A DNA stretch of 64,000 nt from Mesorhabditis belari (GCA_958450365.1 CAUEEP010000754.1:2078001-2142000); one strand, 5' to 3'; counted from the stretch's first letter, positions 28,060 to 44,557 are shown. The notes: generated by a model not told the origin, from the letters alone. Numbers and translations are program-made.

Positions 28060-29996
28060 AAAAACACTAATATCTATTTCTAGATTTAGTATGTAATAGG
28101 GTTTCAATTCCAATTTTTCTTTTCAAAAATCAATGATTCATTATTTTCCTGACTCACTTATTTCTCCCTTTTCCCCTCAGTTGCCGGTTGAGAGTTTTAA
28201 TTTTGATTTCTGATTTTTCGATTTCCCCCAACTTTGCCCCCAGACTGCCAGTGTGTTCAATGTGTCACAAAATAGACAATTTTATCTTTGAACTTGCAAA
28301 TTATATGATTTTGATTACACTGTGATATTTTGAATTTAAAAAATAAATATTTACTTTAATAAATATAAATAAATATTGCCAAACACGTCAAACATCGAGT
28401 GGTTAAAGAGTTTTTGTGGTAGATCTTGAATTGTTTTCGTCACACAAAACATTCATTTGATGATGAAATTGAATACACATTGACTACTAGTAATAGGATA
28501 CTCAGAATTTTCACTAACAAGACCTATTGCTATATCGGGTAGCGGTTTGATCTTCGCCGTCAATTTCTCTAGGAGATGAGCCCTCCAATTACTCCAGCGT
28601 CGATTTGCCTCCGTTGGACATGCCTAAATCAAACTATTAGTTCTTAGCGCTCATTAGGCTCAGATTTATTTTAGTTTACTTTATCTATAAAACATATCTA
28701 TAAAACATTCACAACGTATAACAATTCACCACAATTCACCAAAACGTATATCCAAATGGAAACATTTCCCCCAGTTCAGTTTTCCCTCGTCTCCTAATTT
28801 GCCACAAACTTTCCCTCTCTCACTGATTAATGCATTAGTTGTTTCTTCTCATTCATTTATCTTTTTTAGTTCTAAACGATCGTCCAAGGTCTTCCCATTC
28901 ATTGATTTCTCGTTGTTGTCACCTTCTCTTCAAACATTTGATGTGTTTAATTCAGGACGAGTCTGATCGGTAAAAGAAAAAAGAAAAGGGAACGATCCAT
29001 TGCAAAAGGAGAAGAGAAAACTATAAATGCATTCAAATGTTTGAAAGAGAGAAAGAGGATTTGCATGCGAATCCCCGTGAAGGACACATTTAGGGTGAAG
29101 GGGTGAGAATTGGGGTGAATGAGAGAATGAAAGGAGTATAGGTAGAGAAAGAGATAAGACTGTAGAGAGGGGAAAGATCACAGTAAACGAGGAAACAAAG
29201 AAACTGAAAGAGTGGTGAGGTTGAGATGCGGTGAGGGTGAGAATGAGGTAAATGAGGGGAGTGGCACAAGGGCAGAGGCTGCAGAGTTTGTTGAGATACC
29301 GGACGAAAGATCACAAGTAAAGGACAGAAAGGTTGGTGAGACTGGCGAAACAGTAGGGGCTACGATGAAAATAGTCTGCTGAATACCATTGTATTGGGAT
29401 GGAGGAGGAGGTGGTCGCAGAAAAGAACAGTCAGACGGCAGACAGTCATCCCTTGCTCAGTAGCCCCATCCCCTCCCCTTCCAGACCGTACTTTCCCCTC
29501 TTTTTCTACGTCGATCTTTCCTCCCCTTTTTTCTTTTCCCTTTCTTCCCCAAATATGGCCGATCATCGATTCGTAGTGATTTCTTGTTCACGAAAACTTT
29601 CTGTGTTTCTTTACAAATATCGGTCTTCTGGGGTCTTTTTCTAGTCTTCTTCTGCCTCCTTTTCTTCGACTACTACCGGGCAAACAGTGGTCGATGACGA
29701 GATTTGATCAAAAACATGTGGAAATTTTAGAATTAAACATTCAACTCTCTAACGTCTACCTCTAGTCTTTGTCTGCAATCAGTTTTAATCTGGCTTTTTC
29801 TCTCTAGAAATCAATCTTTTACTCTAGAAAATTTCAACTTTTCAATAACTCTAATAAATTTCAACAAATTCTACTTTTCTACAAAACATAGTCTACAAAA
29901 TCAATTCCTTTTCAGTTCCAAATCATTTCCTTTTCAGTGAATCAAGAGCCGAGTTTTGCTGGAAGAAGATCGATTTAATTTGTCTTTATTTGAAAG
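28060..29996. other. spacer between the two innexins
   Basis: Contains the 3' region of the first innexin, the short copy of the dispersed repeat at 28534-28628, and a purine-rich block (28960-29400, GAGAAAGAGAGG-like on the plus strand) turning pyrimidine-rich at about 29450-29560. No open frame here has splice context or family resemblance. Confidence 0.5.
28534..28628. repeat. dispersed repeat, short copy (no rDNA inside)
   Basis: Starts ATCGGGTAGCGGTTTGATCT and ends GACATGCCTAAAT. Both halves recur at 30519-30942, where 18S rDNA and flanking sequence separate them. There are no terminal inverted repeats. The ends ATC ... CTAA would be allowed for a Helitron, but no 3' hairpin is seen. 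Confidence 0.75.
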
Positions 29997-33445
<3,449 letters not shown>

Positions 33446-34796
33446 ATTGACAAATACAAATAAATGCCTAATTTTAAGCTTTTTCTTGTCAGAATCCATT
33501 GAATCATTCCGAAATCACGTACCCTTCTCTAGAATTGCTCGATAAAGTTAACATGGTTGTTAATATTTCTACCGTTCTCTTTTCCGCTCACTATAAGCCT
33601 TATCAAGTTCATTTTCAGTAATTTCACTGCCTATTTTCCCATCAATTTCCCCCGAATTCCCCCAAATTCTGCAATACTTTACCCCACTTGGAACTCAGTT
33701 ATCTATCTACTTTGTTTTTTTATACTTTCTATACTTTGTAGTTGATTTTAACAAAAAAGTTATCAAAGAAAAGATGTTTTAGATGAAGGAATAACTGAAT
33801 GTTGACATTCTCAAAATTTCTTTCCACAATTTTCCCATTTTTTGTCAGTTTCGATTACCGACCAACAATTGAAAGTAATCGAATTTGGCGATGACCCTGA
33901 AAAACTTCAAATTCACAAAATTTCTGTTTTTCAATTTCTGTGTTTCAAATTTAAACTAGGGATCATATAATTTAGAGTATTTGCCTAATCGCTTGTAAAC
34001 TTTCCTTTTTTTGTTCTGTATTCCCCGTGTTTCTCGTGTGATGTTTTTTTTGTGATTAATGCTCTAGGTGTCTCACTTATTTTTTTGGGGTAGGCTAATT
34101 TCCGCCATTTTATTTGCGCAACTGGGTCCTTTTGCGCAACTCGCCATAACTTTTTTTCTAAGTGACACAATCTTTATGATTTTGGTTTCATTTTGTTGCA
34201 CTTATTGAGATCTACAAAATGACACCAAAATCATAAAGATTGGCCGACTTCAAAGAAAGTTATGGCGAGTTGCGCAAACGATCCAGTTGCGCAAAAAATT
34301 TGGCGCAAAGTAGCCTAACCCATTTTTTTTCAGATTCTAAACGTTGAGTCGTGCCTTTCTTCAACAAAAATACATTCAAGAGCTGAATTTCTTTGTTTTG
34401 TTGTGAAAATTTTGTGTTGATGATTTTCGTTGAAGAAAATCGATCAAGCAAATGTTAGCCAGTGAATAAAATGTTTGTGTATGATGTGGTATTGCACAGA
34501 ATGGCACAAATGAGCGAAAATTGCCAAAAAAATAAGTTTTTGATGCCTAAGATTGTTAGTAAAGAGGAATGCTTGCAAATTTGTTTACTTTATCTCATGC
34601 CCTTTCTACCGTAATCCACATTCGCCGAATATCAAGTTCCACTTTCTCTTTTCCCTTTCGGTGTAAGCCACACTCGATGCATTTCTCTTAAATGACTTCT
34701 TTAAAAAATCTTTTACGACACAATTTAACAAAGATATACATGTATTTTATCTTATCATAAGAATCAAAACAGTAATTGGGTTTCATACTTTCAGAC
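33446..34796. other. spacer between innexin and kelch gene
   Basis: Holds the innexin 3' UTR (AATAAA at 33459), the palindromic MITE at 34088-34322, and the 5' region of the kelch gene. No further gene seen. Confidence 0.5.
34088..34322. mobile_element. palindromic MITE (GGGTAGGCTA ends)
   Basis: Left end GGGTAGGCTAATTTCCGCC and right end TTTGGCGCAAAGTAGCCTAA plus CCC are inverted, as are TTGCGCAACTCGCCATAACT and its inverse further in, and the central ACAAAATGACACCAAAATCA region. About 235 bp, non-coding. The ends differ from the ACCGTA family. Confidence 0.8.
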
Positions 34797-37378
34797 ATGC
34801 GATCGGCGTCTCGAATCGGGCCAATGATTGTGGTGATCGGTGGATGTACGGCGATTCGAGAAGAAGGGACACTCAAATCGATTGAAATATTACAGGTGGG
34901 TGATTGAATTGTAGAAACTATTCTATTTGGTATTTGATATATTGAAAAAAAGAGGAACAAAACCTTCATTTGACCAAGAAGCACGTTTTGCGCTTATCAG
35001 CTGGCGAGATGCGAAAAACACTATAATGTACAAATATTTACACCCACACTGACGGTTTCAGTTTTATTTAGAGTCAAACCGTCTATGTACTCTCTTTTTT
35101 ATTTTTTTATAAGTCTAAATATTGTTGCAGACATCTCCACAATTAGACGATGATCGGTCGGTGCTTCAAATGAAGAAATTGAGAAAAACGCTGGAGATGG
35201 AGATCCCGAGAAGAGCCCCCACTGCAATCCCGATCGCAAATCAGCAACCGGCATTTGCTGTATGATTTTATGCTTAATTGCTGTAATTCTAAGCTCTTTT
35301 TTCAGGTGATTGGTGGTTGTTCGGCTCCAATGAAACACCTCTCTTCAATCGAAATCGTTGATCTCGGTGATGAAAAGAATAATGAGGTGAATCAATTTTG
35401 TGAAAGCAAACTATTTTCTAAAACTATTGCCCTTTTTATTTTCACATTTTAGACATCCAAGTGCGATTCGCCGTCTATTAATCGTCATCTTTTTTCTTCG
35501 TCTCTTCCTGAACACAGTTGTGCTGCATCATGTTCGATTAGAGTGAGTACTTGCAATTTTTGAGTATTCGGGGCGTCCTCTCTACTTTAATTTGATACCT
35601 AATGAGTATGAGGTATCAAATTAAAGTAGACAGGATGGGTGATTTTTGATATTTAACGCATATTTTTAGCATTAACCAGCCTTAGAACAAAATGATTGAA
35701 AAGTGGCAAAAAAGTCGATTTTTCATCATTTTTGAATCATTTTGTTCTAAGCGCTGGTTAATGCTAAAAATATGTGTTATATCTAAAAAAAAATCACCCA
35801 TTCTCTCTACTTTTATTTAATACCCAAGCGCGCAGAAACAAACATACTGGTGTCGAGATATGAGCGTTTGTTCGAGAGTAAACTTAGACTAGGCGACGCT
35901 CCTATAGGGGTTTCTATTAGAGTATTTACGGTATTTTCCATTTTAGACAAACACTTCTGTGATTGTCGGCGGATTTGATGGGGTCGACGCACTGAAATCT
36001 GTCTCTATCATAGGGATCAATGAAAAGGTTGGGAAAATGTGGCATTCAACATATGATTGGGATTTCAGGGAGAACCCATTGTGAAAAGGCTCATCGATTT
36101 CTGTTCTCCACTCAAAAATGCGTCTATGTTTTCGATAAACGAGAGAGTAGTGTTAATCATGGGTGGATGGGATGGATCGAGAACTCTTCAAACGATATTC
36201 AAGTAAGGTTTGATGGGATACTTAAGTGTTATGCCCAGACTTTTTACAGGGTGCGGCATATATAATGTTGCGCTCTACAAAAGTATGATTTTCTCAAAAG
36301 CCAAAAGAGTTGACAGTTTTTTCGTTTAGGTATTTTAAAACTACGGACATTTTTTCACTAGATTCATGACTTTGTGTAAAAATTTAAAACTTTATTCGTT
36401 TCATATAAGACTTTAAACGTGGTTGCTGCTCTCGAAAAAAGAAATTTGCCAAAAATGTGCCCATTTTTTAGCCAAGATAAGATTTGCAATAATGGAGCTC
36501 AAAAAGCACTTACTTTTATAGTAATAAACTCTAAAAACGTATTGATGCAGAAAAAGACGATTTTTTAGAGACTCCAAACTTGAATTTAAATGTTTTCAGC
36601 CTCGTGCCACATAGCATTTTTTGTCCTGCTCGACTAGGGTTGTCAAAGTCATTAAAAATATTACGGTTCTTCTATTCTATGTAAAATTACGCGTAGATTT
36701 TATGATTAATTGCTGTTTTTCAACTTTAGGTTAATGTATTGTCTTAGAAAGCCAAAGAGATGCATTAACCGCAACACTATATATGCCGCACCCTGTACAT
36801 TCAAACGATCCAATGCCCATCTTGCTTAGGCTACATTTCACCGATTCCCTCGATTCATATGAATGGGAAATGTCAGGTCTTCTCCCTTATCCAATTGAAG
36901 GGCATTCTACATCAAAATGGCAAGATTCAGCCTTCATCTCTGGAGGATTCGATGGAATTTCGGTCGTCGATCACATTTTGCGGTAGAAATTTAGTTTTTA
37001 AACTTTTCACTATGACTTTTAGACTAAATCTTGTCGACAACTCGATTGAAATTCTTCCAACAAAGCTTCGGATTCCTCGAGAAAATCACACGACGCAGGT
37101 TTAACTTACTGTAAGTCTATTTTATGATTTCTTTTAGATAATTGGCGACTTTTTGTTGGTGATCGGTGGATGGGATGGACGAAAAGCTCTCGATTCGATT
37201 GAGGTATAGATAGAAATTTTCAACTATTGAAATAACTTTTCTGTCTATGCGACGGCTCATTTTCTGCTTTCAGGTATTCTCTATCTCATCCGATCCACCG
37301 TATTTGAAGGAAATCTCATCATCTCTTCATCTTGATGTACCCCGTAATCGACCCACTTCAATCATGTTCTTTGCTTGA
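34797..37378 (+). CDS. kelch-repeat protein
   Basis: Consists almost only of kelch repeats, which fold into a beta-propeller for protein binding. The start M-R-S-A-S-R follows an acceptor TTTCAGAC directly. Repeats with the G-G signature: V-I-G-G-C-T-A (34835), V-I-G-G-C-S-A-P (35310), V-I-V-G-G-F-D-G-V-D (35960), L-I-M-G-G-W-D-G-S-R (36155), F-I-S-G-G-F-D-G-I (36940), L-V-I-G-G-W-D-G-R-K (37158). No BTB or BACK domain is seen, so it is not obviously a cullin-3 adaptor, unless an upstream exon was missed. The intron 36205-36831 contains a mariner-like element; the acceptor CTTGCTTAG at 36831 restores the frame. AATAAA at 37400. Confidence 0.8.
35575..35935. mobile_element. degraded palindromic elements in kelch intron
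   Basis: Two nested or adjacent hairpins: a small one at 35582-35627 (TCTACTTTAATTTGATACCT and inverse) and a larger one at 35633-35802 (GGGTGATTTTTGATAT and the near-inverse, plus CAAAATGATT with its inverse). The stretch to 35935 ends TTTCTATTAGAGTATTTACGGTA, like one arm of the ACCGTA family at 6369-6586. This looks like several MITEs inserted at one place. Confidence 0.7.
36247..36795. mobile_element. mariner/Tc1-like non-autonomous element in kelch intron
   Basis: Ends CAGGGTGCGGCATATATA and the inverse, with TA on both sides (36245-36246 and 36796-36797), 549 bp. No transposase could be read. The CAGGGTG tip is shared with the elements at 1568 and 12171. Confidence 0.85.
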
Positions 37379-37538
37379 ATCTTTTTTGATCATTCATTTA
37401 ATAAAGTGCCTTCCTTTACTTGTTTTTCTCTGTTTTGCTCATCTAGTCAAAATTTAGTGCTTTTTCAGGATATCTGCTCAATACTCGGATGATCGGGTTA
37501 AATACGGCTTTTTCCTTTCAATCTATTTATTCATTTTG

Positions 37539-40500
37539 ATGGAATCCGATGTTCGGAGAGATCTCAATATTGTTTTACATCAACGAGAGGAACAGATGTA
37601 TAATTTTCAGTTAAAAGATGTAAAAAGAATGAAGGCATTTAATAAATCCAATAGGCCCATTTTCAGACACGACCAACCCATCCAATCCGCATCTACGTCA
37701 GCTCCAAATGAACAAGTTTTGTTGGTGGAATTGACGAGCCTTGATGAGCTTTCTTTTCCAACAAACTCGAATCGGAGAATCAAGGTAAAAAGTGATAAGA
37801 AAATTATACTTCTTTCACTTACAGTACACCTGTGTATCGGTATCGAAACGTTTTCTGATTGTTGGCACGTGTACGGGAACAGTCTATGTATTCAGCAGGT
37901 GAAATCTTATGGAAAATGGAAAATCTTTATCTAATCCACTCTTTTAATGCACAAGCGAACTAAAAAACAAGAAATTCAGATATGCTTCACGACATCGATC
38001 AAAATTAACATCACTGCCGGTTAGTGTGTTCACAACGAGAGATGGATCTGTGAACAAAGTGAGTTTGAATGGAAAGCTAGCATAATGAGAAATTTACTTG
38101 TATCATACCACTTTATTGATTCCAGCTCTTGATCTCTCCGCAAGAAACCCATGTGAGTGTGGGAAGTGAAAGTGGACGAGTATCTGTTGCATCGCTCACT
38201 TCACAAAACTCTTCTGATCTTCCATCAAATACAGCAATCATTTATACCGGTAAGAAGTACAGTAGAAAAAACCTGAGCCTAAACCTATTAAACCATCGTT
38301 TTCAGCTCCAGGAGATGTTCGTCGAATGGATCGTGTCACTTCTTTGTGTTGGTCACCTCAAGGGGAATCACTTTTTGTTGGCCATTTCAGCGGAAGACTC
38401 ATTCATCATCGAATTGGGGTACATTTTGAATAGCTCAACATAAATAAATAAAAACATAAATACCATAAATAGCTCAACATTTTAGTCAAAAAGTGTTTTC
38501 CGTGCCTCGCATGAGCAACTTCATCACTTTGATGCACAAATTGTACAGGTAAATACAAAGGTAAAAACTTTTAAATACACAAACGCAGGTATGTCATTCG
38601 AATGAGCAACTTTTGGTGTCAACGAGCTCTTTCTCATATCTTGTATCACTGGAAACAAAACAACCGATTCAGGTGCCCGAAACAAGCAAAAACAAATGAA
38701 CACGAAAGTGTTTATGGTTACAGATTGGTCGGAAAGTGAGAAATGAGGCGATGGGAGCGTGTTTTTGTGGAGAAGTAAATGAGGGAAAAGATCAATCATC
38801 ATCCTATATTGTTGCCGCTCGACCAAAGGGAAGATTATGGGAAGCAAATTTAGCGGCTACAGTTTATCGGTAAACAATTGATTCAAGAATTATTTTAAGG
38901 TCTTTTCCAGAACTCATCAATTTCGTGAACAAACGAATGTCTCTCTTTATCCGGCAATCTCATATCGATCACCTGTGTGTCTCGATCAGAATGGATCATC
39001 TGAACAAATCAAAGAACTCATCGACTTTCAGAGACTTGATCCGCTGATTTTCGAAGGGTTTGTTATACATTATTAACAATTTTCAATTTTGCTACAAAGT
39101 TACAATCCAGACACCAATTTGTTGCCTCAATTGTCGATGATCGTTGCGTAATTGCGGATTTGGAAGGATGTGTGGATGATGAAAGAGAAGAAATAAAAGA
39201 AGGGCCATCTCTGAGACTTCTAACAAATTTTGGAACTGGTTTGTGAAGATTCAAAAAGATTTATTTACTTAGATATCTACTAGTGGAAAATTTATTTGCA
39301 GAAATCGTTGACTATTCATGGAGTGGCACTGATCTTTTTGTGCTTTATTCGGGAGAGGGACGATTACGAAAGTTCACTCTTTTACCAATTTCAAAAGCAG
39401 TGGAAAAGTTGGCTCTGAAGAAAGCTTATAAACAAGTAAGTAGACAAAACTGATTGAAAATATAGCACAAAATTTTAGGCGGCAAAACTTCTTCTTGAAA
39501 TGAAATCACCATTGAATGTTGAAGTGGTGGATCAATATCGAGAAGTGATCGAAGCACTGCAACAGGCAACACATCGATCGGTAAGAAGTCTGAGCATAAA
39601 TGGAATTTGTAGAATGGTTCTTTGCCATTCTTAAAATGTTTATAACATTTGTGTTGCAGACCGAAGCCGATGCCTTGTTGAGATCCTTGCAAAAGAGACT
39701 CGGCGATTCTCAATCGAAAATTGATCGTCGTTCCTCTATCACTGCAAATCAATCGATTTCACCCCGAGTATCGCCACCAAAAATGCAGAAGTTTGAGCCG
39801 AAAAGTCAGGTAGGAATAAGGATAACTAAAAAATCTAGGTAAACTAATATAGTCCCCAAATTTCAGTCTCGTGTCTCATCTCGTTTGCCGGCATCGGTTG
39901 CTGCTATCTTGAGTCGATATTCAATGAATGGACCATTAAAATCGTTGAATGTTGGCATTCACAAGTAAGCTTGATCCATAGTATGCTTAAAACTTTCTAT
40001 TATATGTGAATAGTTTGTGAATTTCCAGAGTCTACCCCGCTGGTCAAGGCAATCATTTCGATGATGACAATAAGACTCGATTAGATGTGAATCGCGATCA
40101 AAATCAACAAGACGAGAAAAAAGGACAACGAGAAAGAAGCAAAAGCTCATCACCATCACCAGTAAATAGGTAGATGAGATAACCTGTGAATAGGCAATCA
40201 AATGTATTATGTAGTTGATGAATTCATTCTTTACTATCAAGATTTCAGAAAAACTTCTCGCTTGAATGATGATAAATGGATGAGTGAAGATGAGACTCGA
40301 TCTGATCGAATTCCTCTACTCAATCAGCATATTCTCAAGGCAAAAACGTTACTAGTAAGTAAATGACATGTTGAAAAAGTTAAAAGTTGTTGACATGTTG
40401 AAAAAGTTAAAAGTTGTTGACATGTTGAAAAAGTTAAAAACGTTTACTAGTAGCAAAATTTGAGATAAAGCACAAATTATCCAATCCTTTGAAAAAAAGA

Positions 40501-43500
40501 GTAAAAGACAAAGATTAATGCCAGATGTACTTCTTTTTATCCTCTTTCTAAAAGCAGTGAAAAATCTAGGATTTTCAAGAGGGGATTTTTGGAAAAAGGA
40601 GAAAAATCCTGTCAGCTGTCTGTTGAGCACACATTGAAAATAAAGTGTGTGAAGGATTTTTGGAGAGAAACGATAAAAGAAATGAGAGAAATGAAAGAGT
40701 GTAAAAAAGAGAAAGAGAAACGAACCGAACACAAGCATCATCCACTCAAAAAATATCTCATTACAGCTTTTTTTTCCTCTCACACTATCTTTTTGCACTC
40801 AAATCACTTTTATTTGTACTCTAAAAGCATTACTAAACTTTGTGAAGTTTCAACTTTATTGCATTAGTTATCATTTTGGAATTGCTTCCTGAAAGTAATA
40901 GACCTTATTCACTGATTCTATTATCGAACTAACTGAAACAAAACAATTTCAGCAAAGCCGTGAATTATCGACTACTGATCCAGAGGAAGTGAATTCATTG
41001 CGAACCCTTCTTGGACTCGATCCATCCGAGAAACCACTTGAATGTGTACAATTTATACCAACTGTTAGTTTTACTTTGATATTAATGCAAAGCACAGAAC
41101 ATCAATAAAGCTGAAACCGTATCATTTAGGTGACTCTTGCATCGGCTCCTCGCTCCCTTGCTAAGCTAGCCCAAACAGTTCCACTCGACATTGTGAACGC
41201 AATCAAAGTAAGTAATCATCTGGAAGCCTTTTTAGCTTAAAAATGTCTAAATCCTAAGTGTTCTCACTTTACAGGTTGAGCGAAGGACAACCCGTTTCAC
41301 CAATCATCCATCAAAAGGTTCTCGTGAAAGTCTTTCTTCTGGTGGAAGTTCATCTATTTCTACAACCAGTCCATTATCGAAAGGACCGAGAATATTGAAA
41401 ACTGTGAGACCAAATCGGGTAAGGGATAAAGTTTATGTGGAATTTAAGAAAATAGGGCTTTACTATAGGCTTTAGGGCTTTACTCCCAAAAATGATTATC
41501 TCCATCTTAACTAGACATATCTTTTTCAGGGTGGAATCTCCGTTCAAAGCACGAAAATGCCGCGGAAGGTTGAAGTCCGAACGAGTATCATCAATACAGA
41601 AAATTTGGTTGGTGGCTTGTTTTAACGGATGTGAAAGGCTAAACTATTACTATATACAAGAATCTCGATTTTAGGATAATCGTTTTGATGTAACAACTTC
41701 TCTTCAAGGAACGAAGGGAAATGTGGGGAAAATCGAAGGTTGGAAAGCTCTATGAAAACTTTTGAATGTGAAATTTGTAGAAAACGTGGCATTGCTGGAG
41801 ATCTCAAAAAGCAAAACGGAGAAGATTCCCTTCCAAACTTGTGACAAATGTTCACTTCATAGGTTAGTTCGGAAAGGGATTTATTTATAGGCATTTCAAT
41901 TTCAGATCATGGCTTGCTGTAGCAGTGATAATTCCATGCAGTGGACGGGCTCATTTGATTGATGGGCATTCGAAAAAACTCTCTCCAATTCCGACAACTT
42001 CTCTTCAATGGATGACATTATTAGGTGATCGATTGAAAGGAAAATCATCCATTGATTATCCCAATCTTCGTCCATGTTCTTCATGTTTGGCAACAATCAA
42101 TCGACTCTCAACAATATTTGGTGAGTAAAATGGAGATTTTTGATAATAGCAGGAACAATTTTACAGATGTTCCTCCAAAGAAAGAATGTCGACCAACAGA
42201 GATTGAAAGAGTGAGAAGAAGAGCTCTGGCAATGTCCGACGAACATATAGGAGAGATATTCTTTGGAGAAACACGGCAACCAAATCGAGATCAATTGGAG
42301 AAAACATCAATGACAACAAAGAATGGGAGAAGTGATGAATTGAAGGAGATAGAATCGAGAAGCCTAAGGCCAAATCTTCATGTTTTCCTCGAAGGTGTAT
42401 CAAATTCATTGGTAAGTTTTGAGAATTTTAAGGCATTCTTTTTTTTTCTGCTTAAATTTCTGAGCAAAAAGAGCAGCCTAGTCAAATTCTATGCCAACCC
42501 ATTTCAGTTACTCGCAATTTCTGCCTGTTGTCTGGGAGTTGAAGAATTATGTGAAACGATGATGAAAAGTGACTGGAAAGGAGAAAATGGAGAGAAATTT
42601 GTGGAAATGCTCACAACAAATGAATGGTCAATGTTAACATCAATTCATCATTTCCTTTTATCAAAGAAAGCGAATGGACCATTGATGTCATTACAGGTAA
42701 GATTTAAAAAAAGAATGAATAATTATTAATTTTATAGAAGTTTATTAATGTTTAGAGTTTTGATTCAGCTGAAATTTAGTCCCTGAAAGCGATCCTTCGA
42801 GAACATCACTTTGCCGATTTCATTCAATTGGATCAACCCGGACTAGAAAAGGAGAAATCACAAGAAAAACCGGTGTAAGTTTAGAGAAACGATATGACTA
42901 GTATGAATATATATATATATATATACCGTAAATACTGTAATAGTACCCCACCCCCATAATGACGGTGCGGAGCGTTGCGTAGTCTAGCTTTGGACGCGTT
43001 TTTCTCGACACTGGTTTATGCTACAATGCCCGCTTAGGTATCAAAAAATAGCTGAAATTCAGGGCTATTTTTTGATACTAAAGATGCATTTTTTGAAAGT
43101 AAGGGCGCTTTGAAAAAAAATGAAATACTAAAAAACTTTTGCAACTACGCGACTGTACGAGGGGGGTGGGGTACTATTACAGTATTTACGGTATATATAA
43201 AGTATAAAGGTATATAAAGTTATATAAAGTCTATAAAATATATAAAGTTCATGATTAACTTAATAATCTTTTGTACTTTGTACCAATCTTTCAGTTCAAC
43301 TCTTCCTCCTCGTCGTCCTCCAGTTTCCTCAAAACCAGTGATTGTTAAATCATGGATTGCTGATATGACTAGGTAGATTCGATTGAACAAATATCTAAAG
43401 ATAATCAAGTTTAAATCTTTTACCTGAATCCGCTCTTTTCTAGGAATTGTCTCCTTTGCACCCTCTCTTTGCGGACTGTTGTTGGTGGAACGGATTGCGG

Positions 43501-43810
43501 TGTCGTTGCATATTATTGTGGTAAGTATCATAAAACGTCTTCAAACTTTGCTAACTATAAGACATAAACTAACAAAACTTTTATGTAAAAAAGCAGCAAA
43601 AAGCAAAAACAGCAAAAAAATACTAAAAAAGCACTAAAAGCCCTTCCAGGTCACTCATTTCATGTGGTCTGTGCTCAAGGAATCTCATCGAATCCACCCA
43701 GTCCTCCAGCATCATCAATCGCACCAAATATTTCATCGACTGTTCCATCTACATGCATTGCTTGTCGAATTCGATCGAGAAACACAATGAATTCATTAAC
43801 GAAAAAATAG
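37539..43810 (+). CDS. HPS5/TECPR2-like WD40 protein with RING-like C-terminus
   Basis: Resembles HPS5 (a BLOC-2 subunit for lysosome-related organelle traffic) and its relative TECPR2. The N-terminal ~350 residues form a WD40-type propeller: V-S-V-S-K-R-F-L-I-V-G-T-C-T-G, then S-L-C-W-S-P-Q-G-E-S-L-F-V-G. The most telling match is M-G-A-C-F ... A-A-R-P-K-G-R-L-W-E-A-N with T-H-Q-F, as in human HPS5 (GACFFP ... CARPGSRMWEVN ... THQF). A Ser/Lys-rich middle follows. The C-terminus (43444-43800) has C-x2-C, Y-C-G-H-S-F-H-x2-C and C-x2-C, a RING pattern like those of Vps8/Vps41. Hand splicing gives about 1,150 residues. It starts 160 bp after the kelch stop codon. Confidence 0.75.
40365..40442. 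repeat. intronic tandem repeat (27-28 bp units)
   Basis: Three copies of GACATGTTGAAAAAGTTAAA plus AGTTGTT, just after a splice donor in the HPS5-like gene. Simple repeat. Confidence 0.8.
42926..43191. mobile_element. palindromic MITE with ACCGTAAAT ends
   Basis: CCGTAAATACTGTAATAGTA followed by CCCCACCCCC at the left is inverted exactly at the right (GGGGGGTGGGGTACTATTAC). TA on both sides. The interior hairpin contains GGGCTATTTTTTGATAC and its inverse. 266 bp in an intron of the HPS5-like gene, inserted into a TA microsatellite. Confidence 0.85.
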
Positions 43811-44557
43811 AATCCCTTTTAATTAGGTGCCATTTAACTTCTGAGTTTTAAGTTTTTATTAGAAAGGCCTACTATGGCCTACTAGGGAATGAAATAAGCT
43901 TTGTTTATCCAATCGTTTGAACAGTTTACGGTTATGGACCCATTCTTTTTTTCTCTAAGCCTCGGTCAACTTAATATCACACTCTTATCATTAACGTTTT
44001 ACCAAATAATTGTATTTATTCAAAGATTTCCCCTCCAATGCGTCATTTTTCCCTTCAATGCGTATTTTGTCACCTAGAATTTCCGGTTTTATGCTTACTA
44101 TTAGTATTAAATTGCAAATTATGCTTTACTCGTTAAATATTTTATCTTTCACATGAGTTTCACCATTTCCCCAACATGTTCACAAATTCTCTTCAAAATT
44201 GCCTCATTTCTCTCCACAAAACGGGTCTTTTCAATCCTCCCATTCATTCTTCGATTCTTTGATCAATCTAGTCACCGAATTACCCATTGAAACTTGTGAA
44301 AATGTCTTTAACCGTCCATTATTTGAGTATTTTTTGTTGAAATTTCGAACCGACGATCTCTAAATTTGCTATTCGAAGCGAGCGTTTCATTGTGCCTTTC
44401 TTTTTCTTTGAATATCTGATATGTAAAACAATAAATCTTTTTGTAAACAGTGCTCAAAAACAGGCATAGGTTGAAATCTAGAATATTTCAATATTAATGA
44501 TCATGTATGTATCACAGTTCTGTGAACTTATCACATTTCAGTTCCGCCCCTCTTCAA
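43811..44557. promoter_or_regulatory. spacer before YOS1 gene
   Basis: 3' UTR of the HPS5-like gene and 5' region of the YOS1 gene. CTTTTT and AT-rich stretches only. A TTTCAG at 44540 precedes the YOS1 ATG by 18 bp and could be a cis or spliced-leader acceptor. Confidence 0.45.

Noticed and set aside
29394..29644. Overlapping frames in the pyrimidine-rich block between the innexins
   Set aside because: Low-complexity Pro/Ser/Phe-rich on both strands; no splice pattern or homologue.
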